From NCBI RefSeq assembly GCF_958445495.1, contig NZ_CAUCSQ010000018.1, forward strand, positions 1-64,000: DNA of 64,000 nt, given 5' to 3'. Below the pieces are notes generated by a model. It saw only the letters and a list, made by a program, of their open reading frames with translations. It did no database searches and was not told the DNA's origin. This stretch comes from an uncultured Bacteroides sp. GTDB taxonomy: Bacteria > Bacteroidota > Bacteroidia > Bacteroidales > Bacteroidaceae. A program made the translations under genes and the position numbers. Below are positions 16,115 to 25,664 of the stretch, piece after piece. How positions within the stretch are numbered: the stretch's first letter is position 1; each line of letters starts with the position of its first letter.

Positions 16115-18085
16115 TTAATATCCCGGATTCTGGATAATCTGGGGAACTTTGTCCGTTTCACCTACAGGAATAGGCATCAGGTAATTCTTTTGCGAGAAGT
16201 TACGGATTACATTCAGCTTTTTGATTGTGCCGAGGAAGTCTTTGTCGGTTTTTCCGCTGATGTTCATTCCTTCCGGTATTTCTCCCAAGCTTTCCGCGTC
16301 TTTCCAACGGCGTAAATCCCAGAAACGGTGGTTTTCCATATAGAATTCTATCTGGCGTTCCTGACGGACGATGGCTTGCAGGCCTTCATAAGTGTTTGCG
16401 TATTCCGCGCCGACTTTGGATTTGGCCCATGCCTTGTCTATTTTCGGCACTCCGGCACGTTCGCGTACTTTGTCGATGTAGTCTTTAGCTGTTTGGAAGT
16501 TAGCCGGGTCTTTTGTCTCGATTAGGGCTTCCGCATAGTTCAGGTACATTTCCGCCATTCTGAATACCGGGAACGGGTACTGGTCGGCTGCAGGACCTAC
16601 TTTATAAAGAGGACTGACACATTTTTTGTTCAGATATCCGCTTATCGAATAATTGGTGGAACGGCCGTCCCAACCCTGGTCTTGCCCGTATTTGAGGTCT
16701 AGTTTGACTATCCGGTTCTTCTGATTGCCTGTGATGGCGACTCCGTAGAACTGGCTGATTTCGAAAGGACCGTTGTGGAATCCTATCCATGCATAGAAAC
16801 GGGGTTCGCGTCCGAGATGCAGGTTTAGTATCGTGTCGTTCAGCAACGGTTTTCCGGCTGCATATTCTTTGAGGCCGGCAGAGGGGCAGCCGTTCAGATA
16901 ATCTGCGTCATGAGAGTAGTTTTCTTTGGTTATCAGGCTGATTTTGTCCCAATTTGCATAGTCCCATTCCGTATCCTGGTCGATGGGCAGTCCGTTTTTG
17001 GTATAGAACCGTTTCACTGTTTCCAAAGTCGGGGCAATCAGGCTCCAGGAATTTTTGTTTCCGTTTTTATGGGTCTGCTGGTAAGGGGTTGACTGGTTGG
17101 AAACCATGTATGCTGATTCCTGGCGGGTATCGCCCCATATCACTTCCGGATTGTTTCCGTCATTGTCTATGAATGCCCAGCGTACGGCACGTTCGTGCAG
17201 GTCGTTCATACCGGGTTTGGTGGCTGCGGCAGCACCGGCATCGGTCGTGTTGTATAATCTGAAACCGACGTTTTCCATTTCGTTGATGGCTGCCAGGGTA
17301 ACTTCCGCTGCTTTTTCCCATTTCTCTGCTTTGTACTCCTGGGAAATCAGATGTTCGCCCGCACTGTTTTTAAAGTCGCTGTAGAACTCGCTGTTTCCGT
17401 TGAACAGGGGAGAAGCGGCATATAGGTACATGCGTGAGCGTAATGCTAAAGCGCAATATCTCGTGAGACGTCCGTAGTCGTCCGTTTCAAAGAACTGTTC
17501 ATCTTTCAAACCTTTTAGTGCTATTTCGATTTCTCCGTCTATGAATTCCACGCATTTGTCATAAGGGGAACGTTCGGGATACTCGGAGTAGGGAGTGGCT
17601 GCATCGTATGCTTTGTCTATAATGACAGCCGGTCCGAATGCCCGTAATACCAGCCAGTGATAGTAGGCAATCAACAGGTGTGCTTCTGCTTTGTAGTAGG
17701 TCAGGTTTTCTTCTGTGATATTGGGCGTTTTGTCTACGACGGACAGGAATTGCCAACAGGTACGAATCCCGTTGTAGCATGATTCCCAATATGTCTTTGC
17801 CAGGCCGGGGGCTGCCGGTGAATAGTATCCTCTGGAGAATTTGGACCATTCGTTTTTCTCTTCGTTGGCAACGGCTATTTCTCCTCCCGTCATTTTATCG
17901 AGGGCTTCGGAGGCCCGTGCATTGGGAAGGTATCCGTAGCAGGCGTTCAGATAGTTTTTTGCTTTTGCAGGGGTGTCGTACATGTTGAATTCGGTTGTTT
18001 GTTCGTCCGGAACGATGTCCAGATAATCGCAGCCGGCCAGTGATACGACAGACAATGCTATCAGTATGTTTTTTAGTCTTTTCAT
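16115..18085 (-). CDS. SusD/RagB family glycan-binding lipoprotein (PUL 1)
   Basis: Outer-membrane surface lipoprotein that forms the lid of the SusC pore and binds glycans. The 656-residue protein has a lipoprotein leader (SLAGCDYLDIVPDEQ, Cys19), the TPR-helical RagB core and the family C-terminal signatures YIDKVRERAGVP and RQERQIEFYMENHRFWDLRRWKDAE. It is longer than the usual 500-550 residues; the additional length lies in the middle, where ligand-binding loops occur. It follows the SusC stop by 9 nt, so both are expressed together. The substrate is inferred only from the neighbours, two sulfatases and an M60 peptidase. Confidence 0.95.
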   Translation of the reverse strand: MKRLKNILIALSVVSLAGCDYLDIVPDEQTTEFNMYDTPAKAKNYLNACYGYLPNARASEALDKMTGGEIAVANEEKNEWSKFSRGYYSPAAPGLAKTYWESCYNGIRTCWQFLSVVDKTPNITEENLTYYKAEAHLLIAYYHWLVLRAFGPAVIIDKAYDAATPYSEYPERSPYDKCVEFIDGEIEIALKGLKDEQFFETDDYGRLTRYCALALRSRMYLYAASPLFNGNSEFYSDFKNSAGEHLISQEYKAEKWEKAAEVTLAAINEMENVGFRLYNTTDAGAAAATKPGMNDLHERAVRWAFIDNDGNNPEVIWGDTRQESAYMVSNQSTPYQQTHKNGNKNSWSLIAPTLETVKRFYTKNGLPIDQDTEWDYANWDKISLITKENYSHDADYLNGCPSAGLKEYAAGKPLLNDTILNLHLGREPRFYAWIGFHNGPFEISQFYGVAITGNQKNRIVKLDLKYGQDQGWDGRSTNYSISGYLNKKCVSPLYKVGPAADQYPFPVFRMAEMYLNYAEALIETKDPANFQTAKDYIDKVRERAGVPKIDKAWAKSKVGAEYANTYEGLQAIVRQERQIEFYMENHRFWDLRRWKDAESLGEIPEGMNISGKTDKDFLGTIKKLNVIRNFSQKNYLMPIPVGETDKVPQIIQNPGY

Positions 18086-18094
18086 AATATCTTA

Positions 18095-21000
18095 TTATTT
18101 AAAAGTGAATTGAAAACCGAGATTAAAGGTACGTGCAGTGGGGTAGCTCATGCCGGAACCGCCTCCCATTTCAGGGTCCCAATATTTAAACGGCGAGAAT
18201 GTCAGCAGGTTGCTGCCGGAGAGGTACACACGGAAGAATTTGTGCGTGAAACCGACTTCTGCATTTTTCAGTTTCAAGAAGGCGCCGTTGCGCATCCAAT
18301 AGGTGGAGTTGACATTGTTATTGGCATTGTCGGTCACGCTCAGGCGCGGATAGGTGGCATTCGTATTCGGATTGTCTTCGGTCCAATGGTCTTCGGCTAT
18401 GAAGTCCATGACGCCTCTGTTGGCATTGCTGCCGAAAGGATGGAAACCGTTCATCATCAACGAACGTCTGGCTGCTCCCTGGAAGAGGAAGGACACGTCC
18501 CATTTCTTGTATTTGATGGAACTTCCGAAACCGTAGATGATTTCCGGGGTGGTCGTATTCCCCGTGTATATGCGGTCGTCCGTGTCTATCTTTCCATCTC
18601 CGTTGATGTCTTTGTATTTGATATCACCTGCACGCGGGATATATCCCAGGGATTGTTCGGGCGTATTCGGGTCGTCTATCTCTTCTTGGGTGAAAAGTCC
18701 TTCGGCTACGTACACCAACTGTTGGTCGATGGAATGTCCGACTCTCGACAGATTGGGGGTACTCTTGAAAGGAGGGTCGTCATACGCTATGATTTCGTTG
18801 TGGGCGTAGGTGAATGTTCCTTTCACGGAGACGAACAGGTCTTTGTTGATTTGTTTGTTGTAGTCTACCGTGAAGTCCAGTCCTTTGTTCTCCACTTCTC
18901 CTACGTTGCCGTAAACTTTGGTAGAACCGATGCCGATGAAGGTGGGGATGCTGTTTGTCCGTTGCAAATAGATTTTTTCACGCCGTTCTTTGAAGATGTC
19001 TACCGAGATATTCACGTCGTTGAACAGGCCTAAATCGAATCCTATGTTAAGCTTTTTCCCTACTTCCCATTGCAAGTCCGGATTGTAATACCGTTCCCAT
19101 ACCGGACCGGCGGTTCCTTGGTTCATCTTGTCGCCGAAAGTGTATTTGGGAGCGCCGTTTAATTTGATTGTCTCCAGATAGGCGAAACGCAATGAGCTGT
19201 AGTCGTTACCTACAAGTCCGTAAGAGGCTTTCAGTTTCAAGTGGTTGATGACTTTGGAAAGCGGTTTCCAGAATTTCTCTTCTGAAATGTTATAACCGAC
19301 GGCAATGGAGGGGAAAAATCCGAACCGGTGTCCTTTGACGAAGTTCTCGGAACCGTTGTAACCGAAGTTTCCTTCGACCAGGTATTTATTGGCATAAGCA
19401 TAGGAGAGACGTCCTGCGATTCCTTGTTTCCTTTGAGGTAGGGATTCGAACAGCGTTGTCGGCTTGTTGATTGATATTTCGTCTTGGTTGTAAAGGAACA
19501 TGGCGTTGACGTCATGGTTTCCGAAGGTGCGGTTGTAATCCAGGTATGCTTGGAAATAGAGTCTGCGGTTACCGGTAGAATTGTTTGCGCCTTCAATGTT
19601 TAGATTGGTGGATTGTTCGGGACCGACCATTTCCAATTGATCGCTGTCTTTTGCATATTGGTATTGGTTGTAGCTGGCGGTACGCGATACTACGGTTGTC
19701 GTATAGTTCTTGAAAGAGGCAAGCGCTTTGATTTTTAATCCTTTGGTGATGAAACTCAGGTTTTGTTCTAAGCGTAAATTGGCCTGGAACGTGCTGGATT
19801 CGTTTGAACGGTATCCTTTTACGTATTCGGCAACAGGGTTGTTGTAACCGCCTCTACCGTTACTGCCTCCGCTCAGACCGCCCCAACGGATGTGGGTATC
19901 GCCTTCCTGTGCTGGAAATGCGACCGGGAAATCTACCGGGGAGGTGGTACGCGCTAAGTTGAAAATGCCGTCGGCGTCTTGTGTAGGGCCGTTCCAGTTA
20001 CGGATGCTGGCATTCAGTCCCATAGAGACTTTGGTGGTCTTGGTGACGTCGATGTCCAGGTTGTTGACAAAGTCATAGCGGATAACGGAAATGCTATTGT
20101 TGTAGGAAAAATAGTCTTTACTCAACGACTTCATGTTGCCGCCGTCTCTTTTGACTGCTGCGCTCATGAAGTAGTGGACTGACTTTTTACCTCCGCGGAT
20201 GTTCAGGTTGGCGCGTTCTGAAAAGGCGAGCTTGTTGAACATTTCGTCATACCAGTTGACGTTCGGGTATCTCAACGGGTCGAGTCCGGCGGCTGTCGCA
20301 GCGATTTTCTCTTCTGAATACAGGCCTTCATTATCGCCGCGTGTCAGCTTGGCTTCGTTATAGAGTTTCATATATTCTACGCCGTCCACGAATTCCGGAA
20401 CGTTGGTTAACTGGCGGACAGAACCTTCCAGGCGGATGTTGATGATGGGTTTCAGTACGTCTTCCCCCCGTTTGGTGGTTACAATCATGACGCCGTTGGC
20501 TCCGCGGGTTCCGTACAGTGCTGTGGCGGTGGCGTCTTTCAGGATGGAGAATCCTTCGATGACTTCCGGGTCGAGCGCATTCAAATCGGCTGTGCTGATT
20601 TCTACTCCGTCCAGTACAATCAGGGCGCTGTTGCTGTTCAAACTGGATTTACCGCGAATCCAGAAGTTGGCGCCGTCAGCTCCGGGTTCACTGCTGGATT
20701 GTACGGAGATAACGCCTGCCAGGCGGCCGGCGAAACTGTTACTCAAACTGGAAGAGGGCACTTTCAGTTCGGCAGGTTTGATTTGCTGCACGGAACCTAC
20801 CATACTGGCTTTTTTCTGTCCTACGCCGAAGGCGGTGACTACTACTTCGTCCAGGGTTTTGCTGTCTTCTTTCAATTCAACGGTGATGAGTTTTTGTTTG
20901 TTGATTTTTCTTTCTTCGGTTTGGTAGCCGATATAGGAAATCAGTATCACATCGTCCGGCGAAGCGTTGATTTTGAATTTACCGTCGATGTCTGTGATTA

Positions 21001-21436
21001 CTCCGGTGCTGCCGCCTTTAATCTGAATGGTGGCTCCGATTACGGGGTCGCCTGTCTGGTAGTCTACTACGACACCGATAATTTCGTTTTTCTTACTTTG
21101 TTGGGGAGCGACGTTCTGGGCTTCTTTGACGGTCAGGATTACATCTTTTCCTTTAATGATGTATTTGATGTTACTGTCTTTTAAAACTTCGCCCAGCACT
21201 TCATCGAGCGTGCCTTCGCAACTGATGTCTTTTTTCTTGCGGTTGTCCAGGTCTGTAGATTTGAAGAAGAAGGAGTAGTCCGTGTTTTTTTCAATCATAC
21301 TGATTGCTTCTTTTACGGTGAGGGCTTTTCCTTTTACAGATACTTTTTCCTGTGCCGCACTGGCAGACAACGGAATGACGAATAGGAACAAAATGATAAG
21401 CCGCAGGTACCATTTTTTAGAATTGTATTTTTTCAT
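18095..21436 (-). CDS. SusC/RagA TonB-dependent transporter with STN signalling domain (PUL 1)
   Basis: Outer-membrane active transporter for oligosaccharides or glycopeptides. The 1113-residue protein has a signal peptide (to about SASAA), an N-terminal STN domain (about 35-105; DYSFFFKSTDLDN) that normally contacts a FecR anti-sigma factor, a CarboxypepD_reg-like domain (about 120-195), the TonB-box region around LDEVVVTAFGVGQKK, the plug with NAFAGRL-type and ALYGTRGANGVMIVTTK motifs, and a 22-strand barrel ending in a C-terminal Phe-Lys. The STN domain means expression is probably controlled by the sigma/anti-sigma pair just upstream. It begins the PUL 1 operon and is divergent from the sigma factor gene. 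Confidence 0.95.
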   Translation of the reverse strand: MKKYNSKKWYLRLIILFLFVIPLSASAAQEKVSVKGKALTVKEAISMIEKNTDYSFFFKSTDLDNRKKKDISCEGTLDEVLGEVLKDSNIKYIIKGKDVILTVKEAQNVAPQQSKKNEIIGVVVDYQTGDPVIGATIQIKGGSTGVITDIDGKFKINASPDDVILISYIGYQTEERKINKQKLITVELKEDSKTLDEVVVTAFGVGQKKASMVGSVQQIKPAELKVPSSSLSNSFAGRLAGVISVQSSSEPGADGANFWIRGKSSLNSNSALIVLDGVEISTADLNALDPEVIEGFSILKDATATALYGTRGANGVMIVTTKRGEDVLKPIINIRLEGSVRQLTNVPEFVDGVEYMKLYNEAKLTRGDNEGLYSEEKIAATAAGLDPLRYPNVNWYDEMFNKLAFSERANLNIRGGKKSVHYFMSAAVKRDGGNMKSLSKDYFSYNNSISVIRYDFVNNLDIDVTKTTKVSMGLNASIRNWNGPTQDADGIFNLARTTSPVDFPVAFPAQEGDTHIRWGGLSGGSNGRGGYNNPVAEYVKGYRSNESSTFQANLRLEQNLSFITKGLKIKALASFKNYTTTVVSRTASYNQYQYAKDSDQLEMVGPEQSTNLNIEGANNSTGNRRLYFQAYLDYNRTFGNHDVNAMFLYNQDEISINKPTTLFESLPQRKQGIAGRLSYAYANKYLVEGNFGYNGSENFVKGHRFGFFPSIAVGYNISEEKFWKPLSKVINHLKLKASYGLVGNDYSSLRFAYLETIKLNGAPKYTFGDKMNQGTAGPVWERYYNPDLQWEVGKKLNIGFDLGLFNDVNISVDIFKERREKIYLQRTNSIPTFIGIGSTKVYGNVGEVENKGLDFTVDYNKQINKDLFVSVKGTFTYAHNEIIAYDDPPFKSTPNLSRVGHSIDQQLVYVAEGLFTQEEIDDPNTPEQSLGYIPRAGDIKYKDINGDGKIDTDDRIYTGNTTTPEIIYGFGSSIKYKKWDVSFLFQGAARRSLMMNGFHPFGSNANRGVMDFIAEDHWTEDNPNTNATYPRLSVTDNANNNVNSTYWMRNGAFLKLKNAEVGFTHKFFRVYLSGSNLLTFSPFKYWDPEMGGGSGMSYPTARTFNLGFQFTFK

Positions 21437-21710
21437 ATAAAAAAATTGGTTAGTACAAAATTTGTTGGATTCATGTTTTTTACAGATAACGAGACTGTCT
21501 CTTTGTCTGTTTTTTTAAGGAGATTTGTCTTTTTTCATGTGTTTTCTTATTAGATTGTTTTAGTTAAAAAATTACTTTTATTTTCCCTTCTATACTATAA
21601 ATACAAATAACTCGGGCTTGTCCCGTACATGATTCCCATATTTTTTTCTTCTTACCCTTTTTTTTCTTTGTATTTTTCGTACTTTAGCCGACAGTTTATA
21701 AAAATTTGAA

Positions 21711-22277
21711 ATGACGGAAGAGCAAGCAATAACATTGTTGAGTAGAGAAGACAGTCACGAGGCATATTCTTTTTTATATAAGATGTACTGGAGTAAGGTA
21801 TATAATTTTTCCAGGCTTTATATTGCTTCCGTGGAAGAGGCGAAGGAGGTGGTGCAGATTGTTTTTGTGAAGTTGTGGGAGACTCGTGCCTTTTTAAAGG
21901 AGAATGATAATTTGAAGGGGTATCTTTTCATTGTCACCCGTAACGTGATATTTAATCAGAAAAGGAAGAGTTTTTATGAGGATTTTTATAAGACTACTAT
22001 ACTGGAGGCGTATAGCGAGGACAATATTCTCGCTTCTTGCGAAGCGGAGGAAAAGATGTATGCATTGGAGCTGAGCAAGTTTATAGATATGTTGATTCAG
22101 AATTTGCCGGACAGGCAGCGTGACTGTTTCCTGCTGAGCAGGATTGAGAAGCTGACGTATCGCGAGATAGGCGAGCGTCTGGGGATTAGCGAGCGGACGG
22201 TGGAGGTGCATATCGTCCGGGCATTGAAGTATTTGAAACAGAATATCGTTTTGTTTCTTATCTTTTTGGCACGGTGA
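21711..22277 (+). CDS. ECF RNA polymerase sigma factor (PUL 1)
   Basis: A 188-residue extracytoplasmic-function sigma factor: region 2 spans about 20-90 (EAKEVVQIVFVKLWETR) and region 4 about 125-180 with helix-turn-helix TYREIGERLGISERTVEVHI. It resembles the FecI-like group that drives Bacteroides PULs. It is transcribed away from susC, with a 274-bp spacer that has no clear TAnnTTTG promoter for susC, which fits control of susC by this factor itself. Its partner FecR gene is not downstream on the same strand as usual but convergent at 22840-23796. Confidence 0.92.
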   Translation: MTEEQAITLLSREDSHEAYSFLYKMYWSKVYNFSRLYIASVEEAKEVVQIVFVKLWETRAFLKENDNLKGYLFIVTRNVIFNQKRKSFYEDFYKTTILEAYSEDNILASCEAEEKMYALELSKFIDMLIQNLPDRQRDCFLLSRIEKLTYREIGERLGISERTVEVHIVRALKYLKQNIVLFLIFLAR

Positions 22278-22839
22278 TTCCGTATCGGCCATCCGGCATT
22301 CCGCCGAACGTTTCCGTCTTTCTTTTAGGGATTCCTGACCGGAACGTCGATTCTTGCCATCTTTGCATGGTTTCAACCGCTTCTGGCGTGATTCGTTTGG
22401 AAGTTTTCCTCTCAGGTATATAGAGTTCCGGCAAGCATCAGGTAATATTGCCGGATGGCGCGTTTGGCTGTTTGGCCCGCGCTCTGGTTCTCCGGCGAAG
22501 ACGTGCCGGTTCAGTCTGTTCTCCTGCCGCTTGCTTCTTTTGTCCCGGTTTACGGGGTGGCTTGGTTTCCATTGTGTTTTTTCCCATTGTGTTTTTTGTC
22601 ATAAGCAACTTATCATATACTATACAAATACTTTTATTCTTATTTGTTGAATGATAAGTTGCGACTAAAAAGGTTGTAGATGTAGAGGATAATCTTCATT
22701 AGGCGGAAGATAGCGTTTTTGGGCTTTTTATCGTTGTATGCGTGCCGTTTAACCGGATGCTGGGTTTCTTTGATTGTTTTTTCCGTGTTTACGCCTTTGT
22801 TCCTCCGGGTTGTCTTTTTTATTTTTGTCTGGCAGTGTT
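22278..22839. other. 562-bp gap between convergent sigma and FecR genes, with inverted repeat
   Basis: No gene that I can support. GCAACTTATCAT (22605-22616) and ATGATAAGTTGC (22651-22662) are perfect 12-bp complements separated by 34 bp; there is also a short duplication of CCATTGTGTTTTTT at about 22569-22597. The inverted repeat could be a shared transcription stop for the two converging genes or the footprint of an old rearrangement. Confidence 0.5.
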
Positions 22840-23796
22840 TCAGTACAGGATGATGCTGTCTTTCTCCTGTTTTATTTTCAGGTTGAATGAGATGCATATC
22901 TTATCTAAGACGTCTTCCAGGGTTTCGTTTTTACGTATTTTACCGGTGAACAGGTTTTGGGCGTTTTGCTCGTCGTATATTTTAATGTTGGTTTTATATG
23001 ATTTGTTTATCAACCGGATGAGTTCGCTCATGGGTTTGTCTACGAAGTGGTATTCTTCCGAATGCCAGTCGTAATCTTCCAAATCTATCTTGTGGCTGGT
23101 TATCTGGTGGGTGAGCGCGTTATAGACGATTTGCTCCGAGGGTTTCATCGCAATGCTGTTGCGGAGGGGTTCGGCGCTGAACTCTATGCTTCCGGTATAG
23201 AGGGTGATTTCGGTTTGTTCGTTGTAGGATTTGATATTGAATTCCGTTCCTTTCACTTCTATATGGGCATTCTGGAAATAGACGCGGAAGGGATGGGAGG
23301 ATTTGGCGACGTCGAAGGTGGCTTCACCTGTGAGTGTCACGTCACGGTTTTTGATAAATTTGCTTTTGTAGCGGATGCTTGAGCCTTTTTTTAATCGTAT
23401 CTTGGAGTTATCCGGCAAGGTCGCTACTGTCTGTTCTTTGCCGGGAGGTGTGCTGATTGTGATGTAGGGGTTACTGAAATAGTCGGCTATCCACATTCCC
23501 GCAAGGAGTATAAGGCAGACTGCCGCCGCGGAATATCCGATTCTGAGGTAGCGCCTGTTGCGTGATATTTTTCTTTCGTGAGGCCAACAGGCGGAGATGA
23601 TATGGTTCCATATTTCCGTCGGGTCTACCTGGTCTTTGATGTGAGTGGATGAATCTTTTTCCCATTGTTTGTGTAATAAGTACTCTACGGGCTTTTCTTC
23701 TGATAATTCAATCTTTTCAGACGCCGTCAGTCCTTTTGTCAGCATCTTTTTAATGGTGTTTATCAGTTTGGTTGGGTCTGTTGATTTTGTTGCCAT
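22840..23796 (-). CDS. FecR-family anti-sigma factor (PUL 1)
   Basis: Inner-membrane regulator that receives the STN signal from SusC and controls the ECF sigma factor. The 318-residue protein has a cytoplasmic N-terminal sigma-binding part, one transmembrane segment at about 84-107 (YSAAAVCLILLAGMWIADYF), a FecR periplasmic domain (TISTPPGKEQTVATLPDNS, FRVYFQNAHIEVKGTEFNI) and a DUF4974 C-terminal domain (FVDKPMSELIRLINKSYKTN). Its orientation, facing the sigma gene, differs from the tandem sigma-FecR-susC order seen in PUL 2 of this same window. Pairing with the 21711-22277 sigma factor is by position only. Confidence 0.92.
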   Translation of the reverse strand: MATKSTDPTKLINTIKKMLTKGLTASEKIELSEEKPVEYLLHKQWEKDSSTHIKDQVDPTEIWNHIISACWPHERKISRNRRYLRIGYSAAAVCLILLAGMWIADYFSNPYITISTPPGKEQTVATLPDNSKIRLKKGSSIRYKSKFIKNRDVTLTGEATFDVAKSSHPFRVYFQNAHIEVKGTEFNIKSYNEQTEITLYTGSIEFSAEPLRNSIAMKPSEQIVYNALTHQITSHKIDLEDYDWHSEEYHFVDKPMSELIRLINKSYKTNIKIYDEQNAQNLFTGKIRKNETLEDVLDKICISFNLKIKQEKDSIILY

Positions 23797-24089
23797 AATA
23801 TATTCGGTTTTATCTTCTCACTAATAAATACAATCAAAACGTATGATACCCGTACATGGATTGTCTTTTTTTGCTTTAAAAAACGGGAATGGGGATGGGG
23901 AAAAACATTATTTTACTTAATAAATGTTGATTGGGAGCTGGCGGGGATATGGATGCAATGTTGCATGTGTTACGGTTTGTATCGTGTCGTTTGGTTGAAT
24001 TTTTCTGATAAGATAACTTTTTCTCTTCAATTGGGGTTGTTTTTTTATTTGTATCTCTGCCGTGCCTGTCTGCAATCGGAAGGAAGAAC

Positions 24090-24131
24090 GAGGCTCCTTT
24101 GGGTTAGAACCCATTCGGAGCCTCATTTTTT
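24090..24131 (+). terminator. Plus-strand terminator without an obvious upstream gene
   Basis: GAGGCTCC (24090-24097) pairs with GGAGCCTC (24117-24124), with GGGTT/AACCC pairing inside, and is followed by ATTTTTTAT. It is oriented for the plus strand, yet both flanking genes (FecR and the M24 peptidase) are on the minus strand. The remaining DNA from 23797 to 24388 holds no gene I can support; a short RNA ending here is possible. Confidence 0.7.
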
Positions 24132-24388
24132 ATAGGACTTTATCGTTTGGCTTTACAAGACTTTGTCCGGTTTCTTTTCAAGCGTCATTTGTTGTAAGGT
24201 ATGCTTACATGGCCGTATATCGTGTACGGCTGTCCGGCTTCCGCCTGTCCGTCTTTTTTCCGGATATGTACTTTTGTCACGGAATAGGTTACGGGTCTTG
24301 TGATTACAGTCCATTGTGTTTATTTTAAGACATTTTCCTTTTGGAACGGTTTTTCCGGCTTGAAATGTTTTTCTCTTTCAAACGGGAT

Positions 24389-25552
24389 TTATTTCAGTTC
24401 TATGATTTCTTCGTTGCAGTTTGTCAGCTTTTCTATGCCTTCGTTGGTGACTACCCATGAGTTTTCGATACCTATCGGTCCGATACCCGGCAGAACGATT
24501 TTCGGTTCGAGGGCGAAGACCATTCCGGGTTCCAGCTCTTGTTTCATGCGGGGAGCCAGAACGGGGGCTTCGTTGATTTCGAGCCCGATGCCGTGGCCGA
24601 TGAATTTTGCCTGTTGCTGTGTACCCATGAATTTATCGGCGTATCCGGCTGCGGTAACCATTTCGACGGCTGTGTTGTAGAGGGTTTCGCAAGGGACTCC
24701 CGGTTTGGCGATGGAGGCAATCTTTTCTTGGACGTCGAGGCAGACCCGGTGGGCGAGGAGGGCTTCTTCCGGCAGTTTGCCGATGGAGAACACGCGGCTC
24801 ATGTCGCCCATGTATCCGTTGAAGTTACCGCCCAGGTCGACCATGACGCTTTGTCCTTCTTTCAGGGGTGTCTTGTTGGCTCCTCCCGGTAGGGCGGGGT
24901 CGAGTCCTTGGCCTCCCAGTGCAAAGTCGTAGGGGGAAGGGTATGCGGCGTTGTCTCCGGTCAGCACGCTGCCCATGAAGATTTCCATGCTTCTGCCGAA
25001 TACACGGAAGATGCCCAGGCATCCTTGCTGGCGCATCAGACGTTCGATTTCGATGGAGAATTCTATGTCTGTCATGCCGGGACGGTATATGCCGGGTATC
25101 TGCTCGTAGGCTTTGGCATGGGCGATACCTGCACGGCGGAACATTTCAATCTCAATGGAGGTTTTTATGCTGCGTGCCTGGCGGATTAACGGCGTCCCGT
25201 TGACTACTTCCGTTTCGGGAAACAGGTTTGCCAGCCGGCAATATTCGGTGTAGGGCAATTCGTCGCCTTCCAACATCAGTTTGGAGGGCATTGGCAGTCC
25301 TTGTTCTTTCAGCAAATCAACGATTTGCTCCGGCTTGCGGATGGGGAATGCATGCTCTCCCGTGATGTTATTGGGACGCTTGAAAAATAATAAGGCAGGC
25401 GAGTGTAGGGGAAGGTAGAGATAACCACTGACTACACATCCATACGTATAAATTAAGTTGGCGTTACAAGTGATAAGTGCGGCATCAATGCCTTGTAATG
25501 CCATCAGACTGCGAATCTTATCGCGGCGAAGTTTTAATTCGGGTTGTAGCAT
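24389..25552 (-). CDS. M24-family metallopeptidase (Xaa-Pro aminopeptidase-like)
   Basis: Cytoplasmic dinuclear metallopeptidase expected to cleave X-Pro N-termini. The 387-residue protein has an N-terminal creatinase-type domain (about 1-150) and the pita-bread M24 domain with the five ligand motifs: VDLGGNFNGYMGDMSR (two Asp), GHGIGLEINE (His), FALEPKI (Glu) and GIENSWVV (Glu). I chose ATG 25552 (MLQPELKLRR) because it matches the usual start of the creatinase domain; a start 10 codons upstream is in frame but adds no conserved sequence. It is monocistronic as far as I can see, with a 23-bp minisatellite starting about 110 bp upstream. Confidence 0.9.
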   Translation of the reverse strand: MLQPELKLRRDKIRSLMALQGIDAALITCNANLIYTYGCVVSGYLYLPLHSPALLFFKRPNNITGEHAFPIRKPEQIVDLLKEQGLPMPSKLMLEGDELPYTEYCRLANLFPETEVVNGTPLIRQARSIKTSIEIEMFRRAGIAHAKAYEQIPGIYRPGMTDIEFSIEIERLMRQQGCLGIFRVFGRSMEIFMGSVLTGDNAAYPSPYDFALGGQGLDPALPGGANKTPLKEGQSVMVDLGGNFNGYMGDMSRVFSIGKLPEEALLAHRVCLDVQEKIASIAKPGVPCETLYNTAVEMVTAAGYADKFMGTQQQAKFIGHGIGLEINEAPVLAPRMKQELEPGMVFALEPKIVLPGIGPIGIENSWVVTNEGIEKLTNCNEEIIELK

Positions 25553-25664
25553 TGTATATTTGTTTACTTTATTATGCCGCAAACTTACATATAAATATTG
25601 ATTTATGCATGGGTTGGATGGAGAAATCTGTCGTTCTGGGGGGGAGAGGGGGATTTCTGTTTTG

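Noticed and set aside
22354..22650. 98-residue plus-strand frame after the sigma factor
   Set aside because: Composition is odd (Trp, Cys, Phe rich), it runs into the inverted repeat, and it has no promoter or recognisable domain.
22605..22662. Invertible promoter or recombinase site between sigma and FecR genes
   Set aside because: Only a 12-bp inverted repeat with 34-bp interior, no recombinase gene nearby and no promoter in the interior; a terminator or old scar is simpler.
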